A DNA stretch of 64,000 bases from Microcebus murinus (lineage: Eukaryota; Chordata; Mammalia; Primates; Cheirogaleidae). A program made the translations under genes and the position numbers. How positions within the stretch are numbered: position 1 is the first letter of the stretch; the number at the start of each line of letters is the position of its first letter. The notes under the pieces are model-generated. The model saw only the letters and a list, made by a program, of their open reading frames with translations. It searched no databases and had not been told where the DNA came from. The stretch lies in the NCBI RefSeq assembly GCF_040939455.1, contig NC_134112.1, positions 20,982,501 to 21,046,500 on the forward strand, written 5' to 3'. Positions 24,836-36,262 of this stretch are shown here, in pieces.

Positions 24836-27099
24836 AGGCATCTCATAAATTAGGTCAATTATGTCTCTTAGTTTAATAGGATCATAAAGGTAATTAATAA
24901 GCAACTTTAATATGCAGTCTTCCATTTGAGAAAAACAAGTGTTGATGACAGGATTACATTTTCTAGGTGTGGCATAAGTTGGCTTGGCTCTCCACCAAAC
25001 CCCCGACCTCTTAGGCCTATAGCTGGACTACAGCTTCTCTCTTGGAAAGGAGAGACCGTGTGACTGGATGCTGGACAATGGGAATGGCCGGAGGCAATGA
25101 GTTCCAATTCCAGCTTGGTTCATAAGAACCTCCAACACATGTCCTTCCGTATACTTTTTCCTTCTGGGACAATATTGGAACCCAAAGTTGAAAGTAGAGG
25201 AGCCACAAGGTGGAACAAAGAACCCTGGCTTAGCTGTCCAGGACCTCTGGAACTTCAGAGTTCTGAGTCACTGTAGGTGTCGGCAGGCAGTGGAGGGAGG
25301 AGAAACAATAGCAGACTCCACCAGTTCCTTTCCCATCATTTTCTCCCCGCCTGGTGGGGCTGCCTCCTGCCTCACACCGGGAACACGCACCGTCCTCATG
25401 TACATTCAGTGCAGCAGCCTCAAGTCAGTCACCTAAGAGGTGACCTAAGAAAACTCACAATTTTCTTTGAGTTTTGATTTTTTTTTGCTTTCTATAATTC
25501 TTCTGGAATTAATCTTAAGGAAGGGAGCTGTGCTAATTCAGCATCTCGTTACCATTATTTGAAGACGTTTAATCTATGAATTAATTTTATTTATTTCTGT
25601 TATTATAAAAGAAAAAATCAAAGCGGATGTGGGAAAAAGATAATCTTGGGTTTATCTGGCTAAAACAAACTTTATTTCTATTATGGTGGAATTTCCTGTG
25701 ATTTTACTGGGAGAGGGAGCTTTAGCTTCTCTGGATAATCACAGCAACATGATGCAGCTCAGAATGAATGAGGAACTGATTCAGGGAAGGAAAATGAGGG
25801 GGCCACGGGGCAGGGTGGACTGTGAGGACATGGAGAGGCAGGTCTGGCTATGTCTATGCATGGGTTGCAACCTTCCTGAATCTTCCTGCAAACTTCCTTT
25901 GCATTTCTGCTCATCTTCCTTTTCTCATTAGCACCATTCAAAGATGTTTTTAGTTTTTCTCATTTCTTTGGTCTGTCGAGCCAGATGTTGTTGAAGTGGC
26001 ATGTTTATCAGCAGAGGAAAGTGACGGTGATTCTTTCCACATGAATAGCTGCAAATGAAAAATGGCTTCTGGATCTTACCCCTTGGCAGCCTGGCAGGAT
26101 TTTTACCTCCTTCCCCTACCCCCAGTCCCCAGCATGCCCTGTGGTGGATTCTGAACCATGCTCTGGGTTTTCTTTTCCATTTCTTTTTTACTTCTTTCTC
26201 CCGAAGAACAAGTAGGTTTTTATATTAACATCATTTCTCAATAAATTCTACCCACCTAGAATCAAACTTTAAACTGGAGATAACCTTTTCCTTCAGGAAA
26301 GCTTTTCCTAGCATAATTGTGAATCTTACGCTTAAAAAAAAAAAGCTGCACTATTTCCTTTTAACAACATGTGTGAGTGGAGTGGCAGTAAGAACAGGTA
26401 AGGGATAAACTGGTTTTTAGGAAACAGTTCTTTATAAGGCCAAGAATGACTAGGAAGTAGTTCCTTTCTAAATCACTGCACTTGACTACTATAGGAACTC
26501 CAAAGGAACAAAACCAGTATTATAAACTCAAAATGGATTAAAACTTTAACCCTGGGTCATAGTACCTCCTAGAATACCATAAAAATAGATGGGTTCTCTT
26601 GAACCCAACAGTGCTTTCTTCCTGGCGTTCACGTGCAGGGAGCAGACATGCTCATTTCGGACCCACAGTCATTCACTGGCTCACTCTTACTTACACCCAC
26701 AAACATGCATCTTGAAAGGAGAATCACTGTGTAGAGCAGAAACTAGGAGACTGCATGTGTAGGGCTGCTCTGTTGTATGGCCTCATGAATACAAAAGGAA
26801 TGCAAACATTCATTAGAAAATCCATAGCAACCAACAGAGTATATAATGGTAGCCTCCTCTGGACATCCAAGGAATGGGTCCATTTTAATGGAATGGAACA
26901 ATCACATGTACAACAGGATAATTTAAAAGCAATTTATATTGGGCTCTTTTCTTTTTTGTTTTTTGTAGCAGACTTTCTTGTCTACTTATGTTGTGCTTAT
27001 ATTAATATAAAAATACATGTGCATATTCTCGCACATACCAGCTGGATCTTGAGAGGAAGAGAGTTGGAATAGTGAAGTGGTGGAGAAACTCAGGCCCAG
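24836..27099. other. Gene-free stretch
   Basis: No exon or named repeat seen, apart from an A run near 26334-26344. Confidence 0.4.
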
Positions 27100-28751
27100 A
27101 ACTAAAAGCTTTAAAATAGGTCTTAATATTTGGGATGGTAATTTGTTCTTTTTAATCAAAACCATGTTGGCTATATTTGGTTCTTTGCATTTCCAAATAC
27201 ATTTTAGAATTAGTCTATCAATTTCCACCACACAACTTGTGGGGAATTTATTTGGGATTATATTGAACCTATAGATAAATGCAGGAAGAATTCATATTTC
27301 TAAAGTGTTGAGTTTTAGAATTTATGAGCATGGATTGCCCCTCCATTTATTTAGGTCATTTAAACTTCTTCCAGTAACATCTTACAGATTTCTATGTAGA
27401 GGACCTTTATATAATTTGCAAGATTTATTCTTAGATATTTTTTATTTTGATGCTTATGTGGATGGTACCATTTTCCAATTGTTTGTTGTATTTATCCAGT
27501 GACCTTGAGAAATTTACCTCTTAATCATGATAACTTATTTGCTGATTCTCTTTAGATATTCTTCCTTTTTTCTTTCTAGTCCTTTTGGTGTTATTTCTTC
27601 TTCTTTCCTTATTGAGCTGGTGAAGACTTCTCATACAATCTTGAGTAGAACTGGTGTTAGTAGGCATCCTCATGATTATAGTTAGCTCAACAGGAAAGAC
27701 TGTCATATTTTAGTATTATGTATGTTTGCTCTAGCTTTTTAATTAAAAACCCAACATATATCAAATTTAGAAAATTCACTTTCTTTTTTTCTTTGCCAAG
27801 ATATTTGTCATGAAGAGGTGTTTTCTCAAATGCTTTTTGACTCTATTATGGTGACCAGATTTTTCTTTTTTCTTTTCTATTAAAATAGGGGGTTACACTT
27901 ATCCACTAATCTTAAATGTTAACCCAATTGCACAATTCTGCAAGTTTGCTTGCTGTATGCTATTCTTTTTAATTATTGCTGGATTTAATTAGTTAAAATT
28001 TCATTTGACATTTTTAATCTATGCTCATGAGAAGTATTCTTTTAATCTATGCTCATGAGAAGTATTCTTATAATGTCTTTGTTTGACCTTGGAATCAAAC
28101 GTATACCAGCCTCATAAAATGAATTGGAATACTTCCTCTTTTGCTATTTTCTGGAAGACTTTGTGTCATTTTCTCTTTAAATGTTTATATGAATTCATTG
28201 ATAAAGTTATTTAGGACTATAGTTTCTTTGTGGTAAAATAGTAAACTATGGATTCAATTCCTTCACTATACACAGAACTATTCCTATTTTATCTTTTTTA
28301 TGTCAGTTTTGATAAAATTAAGGTTTTAGGGAATTTTTCCATTTCATCTAAATTTTTAAAGCTATCCACAGAAAAGTATTTATGGTATCCTTTTATTACC
28401 TTTCATTACTTTTATAGAATCTATAATAATAGTTTTTTTTGTTGTTGTTCTTGATATTGGTTATTTGTTCCTTTTTTTTTTCTTAACAATCTTACTTGAC
28501 TTATTAATTAATTTTATTAAGCTTTTCAAAGAACAAGCTTTTGGCTTTGTTTATAATTTCTGTTGTGAATTTGTTTTCTACCTAAATTTTTTTCTTGTGT
28601 TTATTTTTTGCTGTCATTTACTTTCTTTGAATTAACTTGCTGTTTTTCTAACCTCTTGAGTTAAATAATGAGATCACTTATTTTTAAACTTTTTCCTTTT
28701 TAATATATTCATTTAAAGCTTACATTTTCTTTTAAGCACTGCTTTACCTGC
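27100..28751 (-). mobile_element. Old L1 relic, left part, antisense
   Basis: The minus strand near 27231-27110 still reads an L1 ORF2 segment with 'LILKCIWKCKEPNIAN' followed by a Lys-rich stretch. Further right, antisense RT and linker sequence follows ('..CTTTTCAAAGAACAAGCTTTT' region near 28520, '..TTTTAAGCACTGCTTTACC' at 28730). The element resumes at 29906 after a younger L1 insertion. Many stops and shifts. A 28-bp tandem duplication sits at 28012-28067. Confidence 0.75.
28012..28067. repeat. 28-bp perfect tandem duplication
   Basis: Copies 28012-28039 and 28040-28067 are identical (core 'AATCTATGCTCATGAGAAGT'). It lies inside the old L1. Confidence 0.97.
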
Positions 28752-28765
28752 ATGCCAGAAGTTTT

Positions 28766-29891
28766 TTTTTTATTTCAGCATATTATGGGGGTACAGATTT
28801 TAAGGTTTCAATAAATGCCCATTTTCCCCCCTCCCCCCACAAGTCTGAGTCTCCAGCATGACCATCCCCCAGATGGTGCACATCTCACTCATTATATATG
28901 TATACAGCTGCCCCTCACCCCCTCCCACCTGCCTAATACCCTATTACTGTAGTACCTATGTGACCACTTAGGTGCTGTTCAGTTAATACCAATTTGCTGG
29001 TGAGTATATGTGGTGCTTGTTTTTCCATTCTTGGGAAACTTCACTTAATAGTATGGGTTCCAGCTCTAACCAGGAAAATATAAGATGTGCTATATCACCA
29101 TTGTTTCTTAGAGCTGAATAGTACTCCATGGTATACATATACCACATTTTATTAATCCATTCTTGGATTGATGGGCCCTTGGGCTGTTTCCACAGCCTTA
29201 ATTATGAATTGTGCTGCTATAAACATTCAAGTGCAGGTGTCTTTTTTGTAGAGTGTCATTGGATGTTTTGGGTAGATGCCCAGCAATGGGATTGCTGGAT
29301 TAAATGGTAGATTCACTTGTATCACTTTAAGCTATCTCCATATTGCTTTCCACAGAGGTTGAACTAGTTTGCAGTCCCACCAGCAGTGTAGGAGAGTTCC
29401 TCTCTCTCCACATCCACGCCAGCATTTATTGTTTGGAGACTTTTTGATAAAGGCCATTCTCACTGGAGTTAAGTGATGTCTCATTGTGGTTTTGATTTGC
29501 ATTTCCCTGATGATTAGAGATGTTGAGCATTTTTTCATATGTTTGTTGGCCATTCTTCTGTCTTCTGTAGAAAAGTTTCTGTTCAAGTCCTTTGCCCACT
29601 TTTTAATGGGATTATTTGATTTTTTCTTCCTGATTTTCGTGAGTTCTAAGTATATTCTAGTTATCAGTCCCTTATCAGATGCATAGGATGCAAAAATTTT
29701 CTCCCATTCTGTAGGTTGTCTGTTTACTTTCATGACTGTTTCTTTGGCTATGCAGAAGCTTTTTAGTTTGATCATGTCCCATTTATTTATTTTTGTTGCT
29801 GCTGTGATTGCCTTTGCGGGCTTCTTCATTTCCTGTCTGATTGCTGTAGCCAAGACTTCCAGCACTATATTGAACAGAAGTGGAGATAGTG
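28766..29891 (-). mobile_element. Younger lemur-type L1, 5' truncated and internally deleted
   Basis: Minus-strand insertion flanked by a 14-bp duplication, ATGCCAGAAGTTTT (28752-28765) and ATGCCACAAGTTTT (29892-29905), with one difference. The poly-A end is at the left. The 3' UTR 28771-29100 is shared with the copy at 39643-40557, and ORF2 C-terminal sequence follows. The left side splits an older L1 that continues to about 30255. Confidence 0.88.
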
Positions 29892-29898
29892 ATGCCAC
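29332..29898 (-). pseudogene. L1 ORF2 fragment, RT piece joined to C-terminal domain
   Basis: A 188-codon open frame lies mostly inside the younger L1. Its first residues, '[20 protein letters not shown]', are a reverse-transcriptase segment downstream of the catalytic YADD region's usual neighbours. The reading then jumps directly to the C-terminal domain: '[19 protein letters not shown]', '..[18 protein letters not shown]', '..[20 protein letters not shown]'. The last stretch is the Cys-rich motif of ORF2. Endonuclease and most of RT are missing, so it cannot support retrotransposition. A full ORF2 is near 1275 residues. The open frame is a survivor of a deleted copy and not a host gene. 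Confidence 0.85.
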
Positions 29899-29905
29899 AA
29901 GTTTT

Positions 29906-30255
29906 GATGTGTTATATTTCCATTATTATCCAGTTAAAATTATTTTCTGATTTATGGGCTATTTAGAAATATATTCCTCAATTTTAAACATTTGAAATAT
30001 TTCTAGTCATTTTGTTTTGTTATTGATTTTGAGTTTAGTTCCACTGTTCTCAGAGAGCATTAGCTGCTCTATATCAATTTGAAATGTATTGAGACTTTTT
30101 CTATGACCCAGCACATGGTCAATTTTGATTACTCTTATATGTACACTTGAAAAAAATAGTGAGTTCTGCAGCAGTTGAGTATAATGTTAGTAATATAATG
30201 CTACTTATGTCAATTTTATTAGTGATGCTATTCAAAATCTCCTATAACGTTACTA
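29906..30255 (-). mobile_element. Old L1 relic, right part, antisense
   Basis: Continues the element cut at 28751: 'GATGTGTTATATTTCC', '..GTTCTCAGAGAGCATTAGCT', '..AGTTCTGCAGCAGTTGAGTA'. These are consecutive antisense ORF2 segments. Joined across the insertion, 'GCCAGAAG' leads straight into 'TTTTGATGTG', as expected of an intact L1. Confidence 0.75.
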
Positions 30256-30492
30256 ATATTACTAGGTAATAAGTTATATAGAGGAGTATATAAAACTATA
30301 AATATGAACCTAGGCACCAAAATTTTTTTAATGAAAAATTAATTGGAACCCAATAATTTATCTAAATTTATTTGTACATCTGCTTTAAGCAGGTATAATT
30401 GGGAACCATAGAAGGAAAATTCTCTTTTGCCTATGGCATTAACAAAAAATAAAAACTACATAACTAGACTATTCTTGCTAGTCATAATTTTT

Positions 30493-30737
30493 TATTTATT
30501 TTATTTTTTGAGGCAGAGTTTCACTCTGTCACCCTGGGTAGAGTGCAGTGGCATCATTGTAGCTCACTGTAACCTCAAACTCCTGGGCTCAAGTGATCCT
30601 CTTGCCCCAGCCTCCTGAGTAGCTGGGACTACAGGTGCATGCCACAACACCTGGCTAATTTTTCTATTTTTATTAGAGACAGGGTCTCAAGCTTGCTCAG
30701 GCTGCTCAAGTAATCCTCCCGCCTCAGCCTCCCAGAG
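30493..30737 (-). mobile_element. Alu, antisense
   Basis: Poly-T start, then 'GAGGCAGAGTTTCACTCTGT', '..GGCATCATTGTAGCTCACTG', '..GGTCTCAAGCTTGCTCAGGC'. It is cut short at its 5' end. The target duplication is CTAGTCATAATTTTT (30478-30492) and CTAGACATAATTTTT (30738-30752), with one difference. The TTGCTCAGGC box is the strepsirrhine-style variant. Confidence 0.9.
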
Positions 30738-31009
30738 CTAGACATAATTTTTGTTGGCACTGTTCTTGTTTTTGGTTTGGTGGTCACTAAATGAGGAAAT
30801 CGCATACCCCCATATAACTCCTTTCCTAGAAATCCTTAAAAGCAACCATCCATATCACCACCCAACTTATGCAATATCCAATCAAAGTGCTGTGACATGA
30901 GAGAGAATATTAATATCGCCTTGTTTAGAGTATTAGACAAGCCTAATTACAATGAAAACATATACATTTGTCCTACTTCCTCTGTGTGCCTCTACTCTGC
31001 TGATGGATT

Positions 31010-31550
31010 GCTCTTTCTAAAATGCAGATCTTATCATGCCATTCCCCCATTTGAAAATTCCCTACGGGCTCCCCATTATCTCTAAGAGATCATTAAATTT
31101 CTTTAGTTTGGCACACTAAGTCCCCCATGGTCTGGCTTCCGCCTTCTTCTGTAGTTTTGTCTCTTGACGTGCTCCTGAGCTCCAGATAACCGTGGAATTC
31201 CCTGATGCCCCGAATCCATCACCACCATCAGGCTGATCTCTCAGTCCAGAGCTCACTATCTCTCCATCCTGTCTGTGTGCCTGGCTGGCCCTTATTTGGC
31301 CCTCAAGCCGGCTCTGATGTCACCTCCACTGGGGAGGCCCTTCTTATTTGGAGATTTCCCTCGTCTGTCCTTTCCTGGTCCCCATCGCACCTCTGCCGTC
31401 ATGCTCATGGGACTGCAGTGCAGGTGCCGACAGCTGTCTGCTGTCCCTAATTGAGGGAAGGCGCTGCGTTTCTCCACTTGGTATTCCTAGAACCTATCCC
31501 AGTGCCCGCATGCAGAAGGCACCCAGTCAGTGTCGAATGAGTGTTTCAAG
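31010..31550 (+). repeat. L2 3' region relic
   Basis: Follows the L2 3' end over 0.5 kb: 'CAGATCTTATCATGCCATTC', '..CTACGGGCTCCCCATTATCT', '..CCCCCATGGTCTGGCTTCCG', '..GATGTCACCTCCACTGGGGA', then '..CAGTGCCCGCATGCAGAAGG'. Ancient CR1-type LINE. The open frames within it are chance. Confidence 0.75.
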
Positions 31551-34500
31551 TACAGCCGTCTTAATCAGTTGTCATTAATTATAAAAACAAATTGCCAGAA
31601 AAATGCTTGGATGGCATCATCGGCTGGCGTTAAAGCATACGCGTGAAACTCACTTTGAGGCATATCATTTGGAGGAGGTGCGTTATTTTCTGTGGCATTT
31701 AGGTAGGTGGCAGGGGACGTGAGTGACGTGGAGGAGGCAGGTGTGTGAAAGTGCATGGAGACGCCTGTGCCTTGCAAATACGTGGGTGTGATGAACTGAA
31801 ATAGAGATTTTCATTCAGTTGCATTTTCGAGGCTCATGATTCATTCGGGCACATAGGGGAAGTGCTATAAAAGATCCAGTTCCCTTTCACAGTCTTTCAA
31901 ACTGAACAAAGCCTGTCTGAGACAAGAGTCATCGTCGGCCATGCTGGCATTTTGGGAGCTGTTTGTCAATGCTCAGAGGGGATAACCTTGGGTAGAATGG
32001 ACAAATAAATGTAAGCAATTGTGTTTCTAGTTTATTTTTGCTTTTGCTTTTCCGATGATTTCATTCTAGCAGTGTCTAAAGCTCCACAAATATATTTGCT
32101 CTCAAGGCGTAGTACTGTAGTGTTTTCAGGAACCTCACTAGGGTAGGAAATAGTGTCTAGTCCAGTGCAGAGCAGTTGTCTAAATTACAAAGTTGGGCCA
32201 GTAAGTTGCTCTCTAATGAAGTTCACTCCACTGGTTCTAGGAGTTATCTTTGTGGAAAAAAGAAGATGTTCTCTCTTCAACCCCAGTGGCCTTCTAAATT
32301 CAAAAATAAGGTGTCCAGGCCTTTCTTCACTTAGTTCCCCCCTTTCCAATGCCTTTATGCATCCCATGTATTGATTGGCCCGGGTCGGGGAAGTCATCAT
32401 CCAGGGTTTGCTCTGGCATTGGGAACACAGAGAACTGAAGTGATGCAGCATTTTCATTGTATACCTTGCAGCAAAGAGGCGTGTGGAAAACAGAGCTTAT
32501 GTGGAGAAATGCAAGAGCCATGTGAAGATGCAGTGGCTTCTCCACAATGAAATTACACGCTGCCTTAACGGAAAGGCTTCTTGCCAAAGTTTGAAGACAT
32601 AAGCTATTCCTAAAATGGTGCTGCACTTCTATACTGGAGCTATCATCTGGCAGCAGCAGTGACAGAAATGGATGGAGTGCTGAAAACTATGAACGTGCAC
32701 TCAGAAGAGAAACCTTATTTCTATTATTTTTGTTGCATATTTCCCTCCTTCCCTTTTTTGCTTCTTTCCTTCCTTGTAAGACTCACAGGGAAGGAATTTA
32801 TTTTGAATGCTCAAGAAACAAACTCTCATCAGATACCCAGATCTAAAGTCCTTTTGAGTAGTATTAAGAAGCTAGATACCCTTCTTTCCCAAAACAGGGG
32901 ACAGCTTTCCATGGGACCTGGCCCTTGGGGACGTTGCTCCTGTAGATGGAATAAATTCACATGGAAAAACATCTAGATAACTGTACTAGGAAAGCAAGGG
33001 CAGGCAGCTGGGGCTTCTTGCCGGTACTAGTCTTCTCCAGCTTTATAATATGAGTGAGAAAGTTCCTGGCTATTTTTCAGACAGCCCTTCTTAAGGTGGA
33101 TTAAGATCTAGGGAAAACCTGCACTATGATGGAAAATAGAGAAGGGTCCTTATTCCCAGGGACTTTGGGAATTTTTGAAACTGGTGGCTACTAATTGGCC
33201 AGTGGTAAAGGAGCTAATTTGAAAGTCTTCTACCCAAGGAATAGCAATTTCTCCAAGAAGTGGGTGGTAGGTAGGGGGTGGTGGGAGGGCAGGATGCTCT
33301 AAATGGGAAGGATAAAGAGCTAGAGAGAGGTGAGCCGAGTGGCCTATAGAGCACAAGCACCTGGACACTGTGCTGAAGTTCAACAATATTTGAAAGAAAG
33401 AGCACCTGGGATTCCTAGGGTTTGTGTGGCCACTACATGTAGCAGGAAGTCAGCCGCAGTAACTGGTATCCATGGTGCCAAGCCAGACAGGAGATGGATA
33501 TATGGAAATCTGGTCACCATTTATTCTCTTTTTAACAAAGCTTCATATAGCCTTCTTGTTGCATGTTTTGTTTCTTTTTAATTTCTTCTCTCTCAATATG
33601 TTCACTTTTTATTATATTGATTTCAGCTTTCACCTTTGTTTCACAGATCTATGTTTTCCTGCATTTTATTGAACACACAGCAGATGCTCCCAAAAATTTA
33701 GTTATGTTTCCATTAGTGAATTTTTTTTTTCAAAAGTGAGTCCTTTCTCTGCATTTTAATTGTTGTTTTCTCCTCTGTCTTTATTGCTGAATGTTTTCAT
33801 AGATACTTTTTTTATGCATAGTTGTCCTTGAATCAAGAGAGGTGAAGGTCAGCTGGTCAGTTTTCCCATAAGCAGAGTGGGTGGGTTGTCCTAGGTTCTC
33901 TTCACTGTCTGCCAGGATGTCAGTCAATCTTCAGCTCATCTCAGCAGCTAGAAAGATGGGGGTAGAAGTACATTTCTAGCACCTCTTGTGCATCTAAAAG
34001 GTGCTTTATTTCTGTGTCATTTCTCCTCTTGGTTTGTTGCAGCTACTTGGCTAGGGTCTTGCTTTCTATTTACAGCTTTCTGTGGGGTCAGAGCTGAATA
34101 CAAAAACGTGACTGCCCAGTGTCTGCCTGGCACCAAAGACACTGCGTATCAGGGAGAAGCTTTCCAACTGCTCATGTCCTGCTAGTTGTGGCACAAAGCC
34201 TGGGACTTTCCAGCAGAGCTGGTTTTCAGTGCTGCTTGTCTGAACTGCCGAGTTGGATTCTGGGTGATGCTTTCCCTGGGGGCACTGGTCCCAGTTCCGC
34301 CCCCACCCCCACCCCCGCCACCCAGTCCACAAGATGATAGGAGGTTGTTGTGACTCACTTCATTCGTTCAATATACTGTGCTTTCCCAGGAGTGGGAATT
34401 GTTAACAGTAGTGGATATAAATCCATAGTCCATACGATATTCTTAATAATTTCAATTGTTTTTTGACTGACTATAATTAGTTTTTAGTTTGTAAAAGTGG

Positions 34501-35000
34501 CATTGGAGGTGTTTATCCTAGAAATAGGAGCTTGTCTTAGGAAAAAGAGAAAAGTCAGCTCGTTTCCATGTTTAGTTGTCCTTGTATACTTAGCATTTTA
34601 ATTCATCTGCCACCTCTCTCAGGAATCTTTCTCAAACTTCATGTCTATTTTGTAAAGTTTGGCTTAGTTAAATCCAGGTCACGAGTCTACAGTGCATTTA
34701 ACTGAAGATCCGTGAATCACCCCCTTGGAAGACCACTGTCTTAGAGTATGCCTTAAAGTTTTTTTGTTGTTTTTGTATTCTGGAAAGGATATAAATGATG
34801 CATTTTGAATTTGTTGATACTTGAGGATATCTTTGTTGGCTTCACACATACATGGTAACTTTACTAGATGTGGATATAAATATCTTGTATTTTACCATAT
34901 TGTTCTCAAAAATTGGTACTGTTGTTAAATGCTTTCTGGGTTTTGGCATGGTAGATGTCTATGGCCAGCTTGAATTTTTGTTACTTTGTAGGTATTAGTT
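31551..35000. other. Gene-free stretch, with one TATA-bearing CpG-richer patch
   Basis: No exon recognised. Bases 31621-31940 hold about 13 CpGs and end in CTATAAAAGATCC (31865-31877), then a GGCCATG at about 31937-31943 that opens a frame of only 14 codons. The rest shows nothing, apart from a C-rich run near 34300-34322. Confidence 0.45.
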
Positions 35001-36262
35001 ATCACGTATGAAATGTCCAATTTCCTTAAGTACTAAGTTTGACAGTTGATATCTCTGACATTTCACTTTACACTTCTTGGTTTTTGTTTCTTTGTTTCTT
35101 TTTGTGAAGGTCTTTCAAAAAAACCCGTTTTGGCTTGTGATTATCTTTCTGATTTTTTTTAGAGCAATTTTTGTGAAACCATGGATAAGTCAAAAATTCA
35201 TGCTATTTTCAAATATGAGTTCCATTGTGGAACCAATGCAGCCTGGGCAGCTCAAAATATCGATGAACTGTTTGGGAAGGATGTAGCTAATGAACTCATA
35301 GTACCTGGATGGCTTGAGAAGTTCCATTCTGGTGATTTTAATCTTGAAAATGAGCCACATGGGTGATCTGAGACCAAGGTGGATAATGATGAGCTGAAAG
35401 CTGTAGTGGAAGTGAATCCATCTCAACCTACGTGTGAATTAGCAGCAAGGTTTGATATTACTATTCCAACAGTATTGGGCCATTTGAAACAAATCAGCAA
35501 GGTGAAGAAGCTGTATAGATGGGTTCCACATGAATTAAATGAGCGCCAGAAGAGAATCGTCTCGAACCTTGCCTTTCTTTGCTGTCACCACATAAAGGTG
35601 AACCATTTCTACACTGTATTATTATGTGGGATGAAAAATTGATTCTTTCTGATGATAGCAAGCATTTGGCACAATGGTTGGATAAAGATCAAGTGCTGAA
35701 ACACAGTCCAAAACTGAATATTCATCAAAAAAAGCCAATCGTGTCTGGTCGTCCAGCTCTAGTATTCTCCACTACAGCTTCGTGAAACCTGGTCAGTCGA
35801 TTACAGTGGATATCACTGCAACCAATTCGATGAAATGGTGAGGATGCATGTTATTAAGCAGCCGAGATTGGTCAATAGAGACAGGCCAATCCTCTTGCAA
35901 GACAACCCTTGACCACATGTCGCACAAACAACGCTGCTCAAACCATAGAAGCTGGACTCGGTTACTCTCTGTCATCCACAGTATCCTCCAAATTTTGCAC
36001 CCACTGACTACCACTTCTTCCAGGCTTTGGACCACTTCTTGCAAGGAAAAATACTTCATTCTCAACAAGCTGTGGAAAACGCCTTTCACGATTTCATCAC
36101 CACTAGCTCTCCAGGCTTTTTCACTGCTGGCATAAACAATCTACTGTTAAGATCAACTGTGTTGATAGTTTAGGCACATACTTTGATTAATTGTACTACT
36201 TCTTGTTTGAGATATAATAAACTGCAATTTCAGTTTGAAATTGGACATTTCATATTTAATGA
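35001..36262 (+). mobile_element. Nearly full-length Hsmar2-like mariner
   Basis: About 1.26 kb with inverted-repeat ends sharing TGAAATGTCCAATTTC (35009-35024 and, reversed, 36237-36252). On the right, similarity extends to the TCATTAAAT end also seen at 3438. It holds a decayed transposase. The size is typical of a complete Tc1/mariner element. The family name is from memory of Hsmar2. If correct, the insertion predates primate radiation. Confidence 0.85.
35181..36165 (+). pseudogene. Decayed mariner transposase
   Basis: Starts MDKSKIHAIFKYEFHCG, a mariner N-terminal DNA-binding segment. A stop follows 'NLENEPHG' near 35364. A further frame (35379-35642) carries 'VKKLYRWVPHEL', the WVPHEL linker motif of mariners. 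A frame change then leads to 'WDEKLILSDD', which holds the first catalytic Asp. Later the frame gives 'LLQDN' and 'PTDYHFFQALDHFLQG', the remaining D..D34D motif positions, with in-frame stops between. Intact mariner transposases are about 340-350 residues, and the span fits. With stops and at least one frameshift it is inactive and shows no sign of host use. Confidence 0.88.

Noticed and set aside
29332..29898. Host gene encoding a 188-residue protein
   Set aside because: The residues are L1 ORF2 reverse-transcriptase and C-terminal sequence within a truncated L1.
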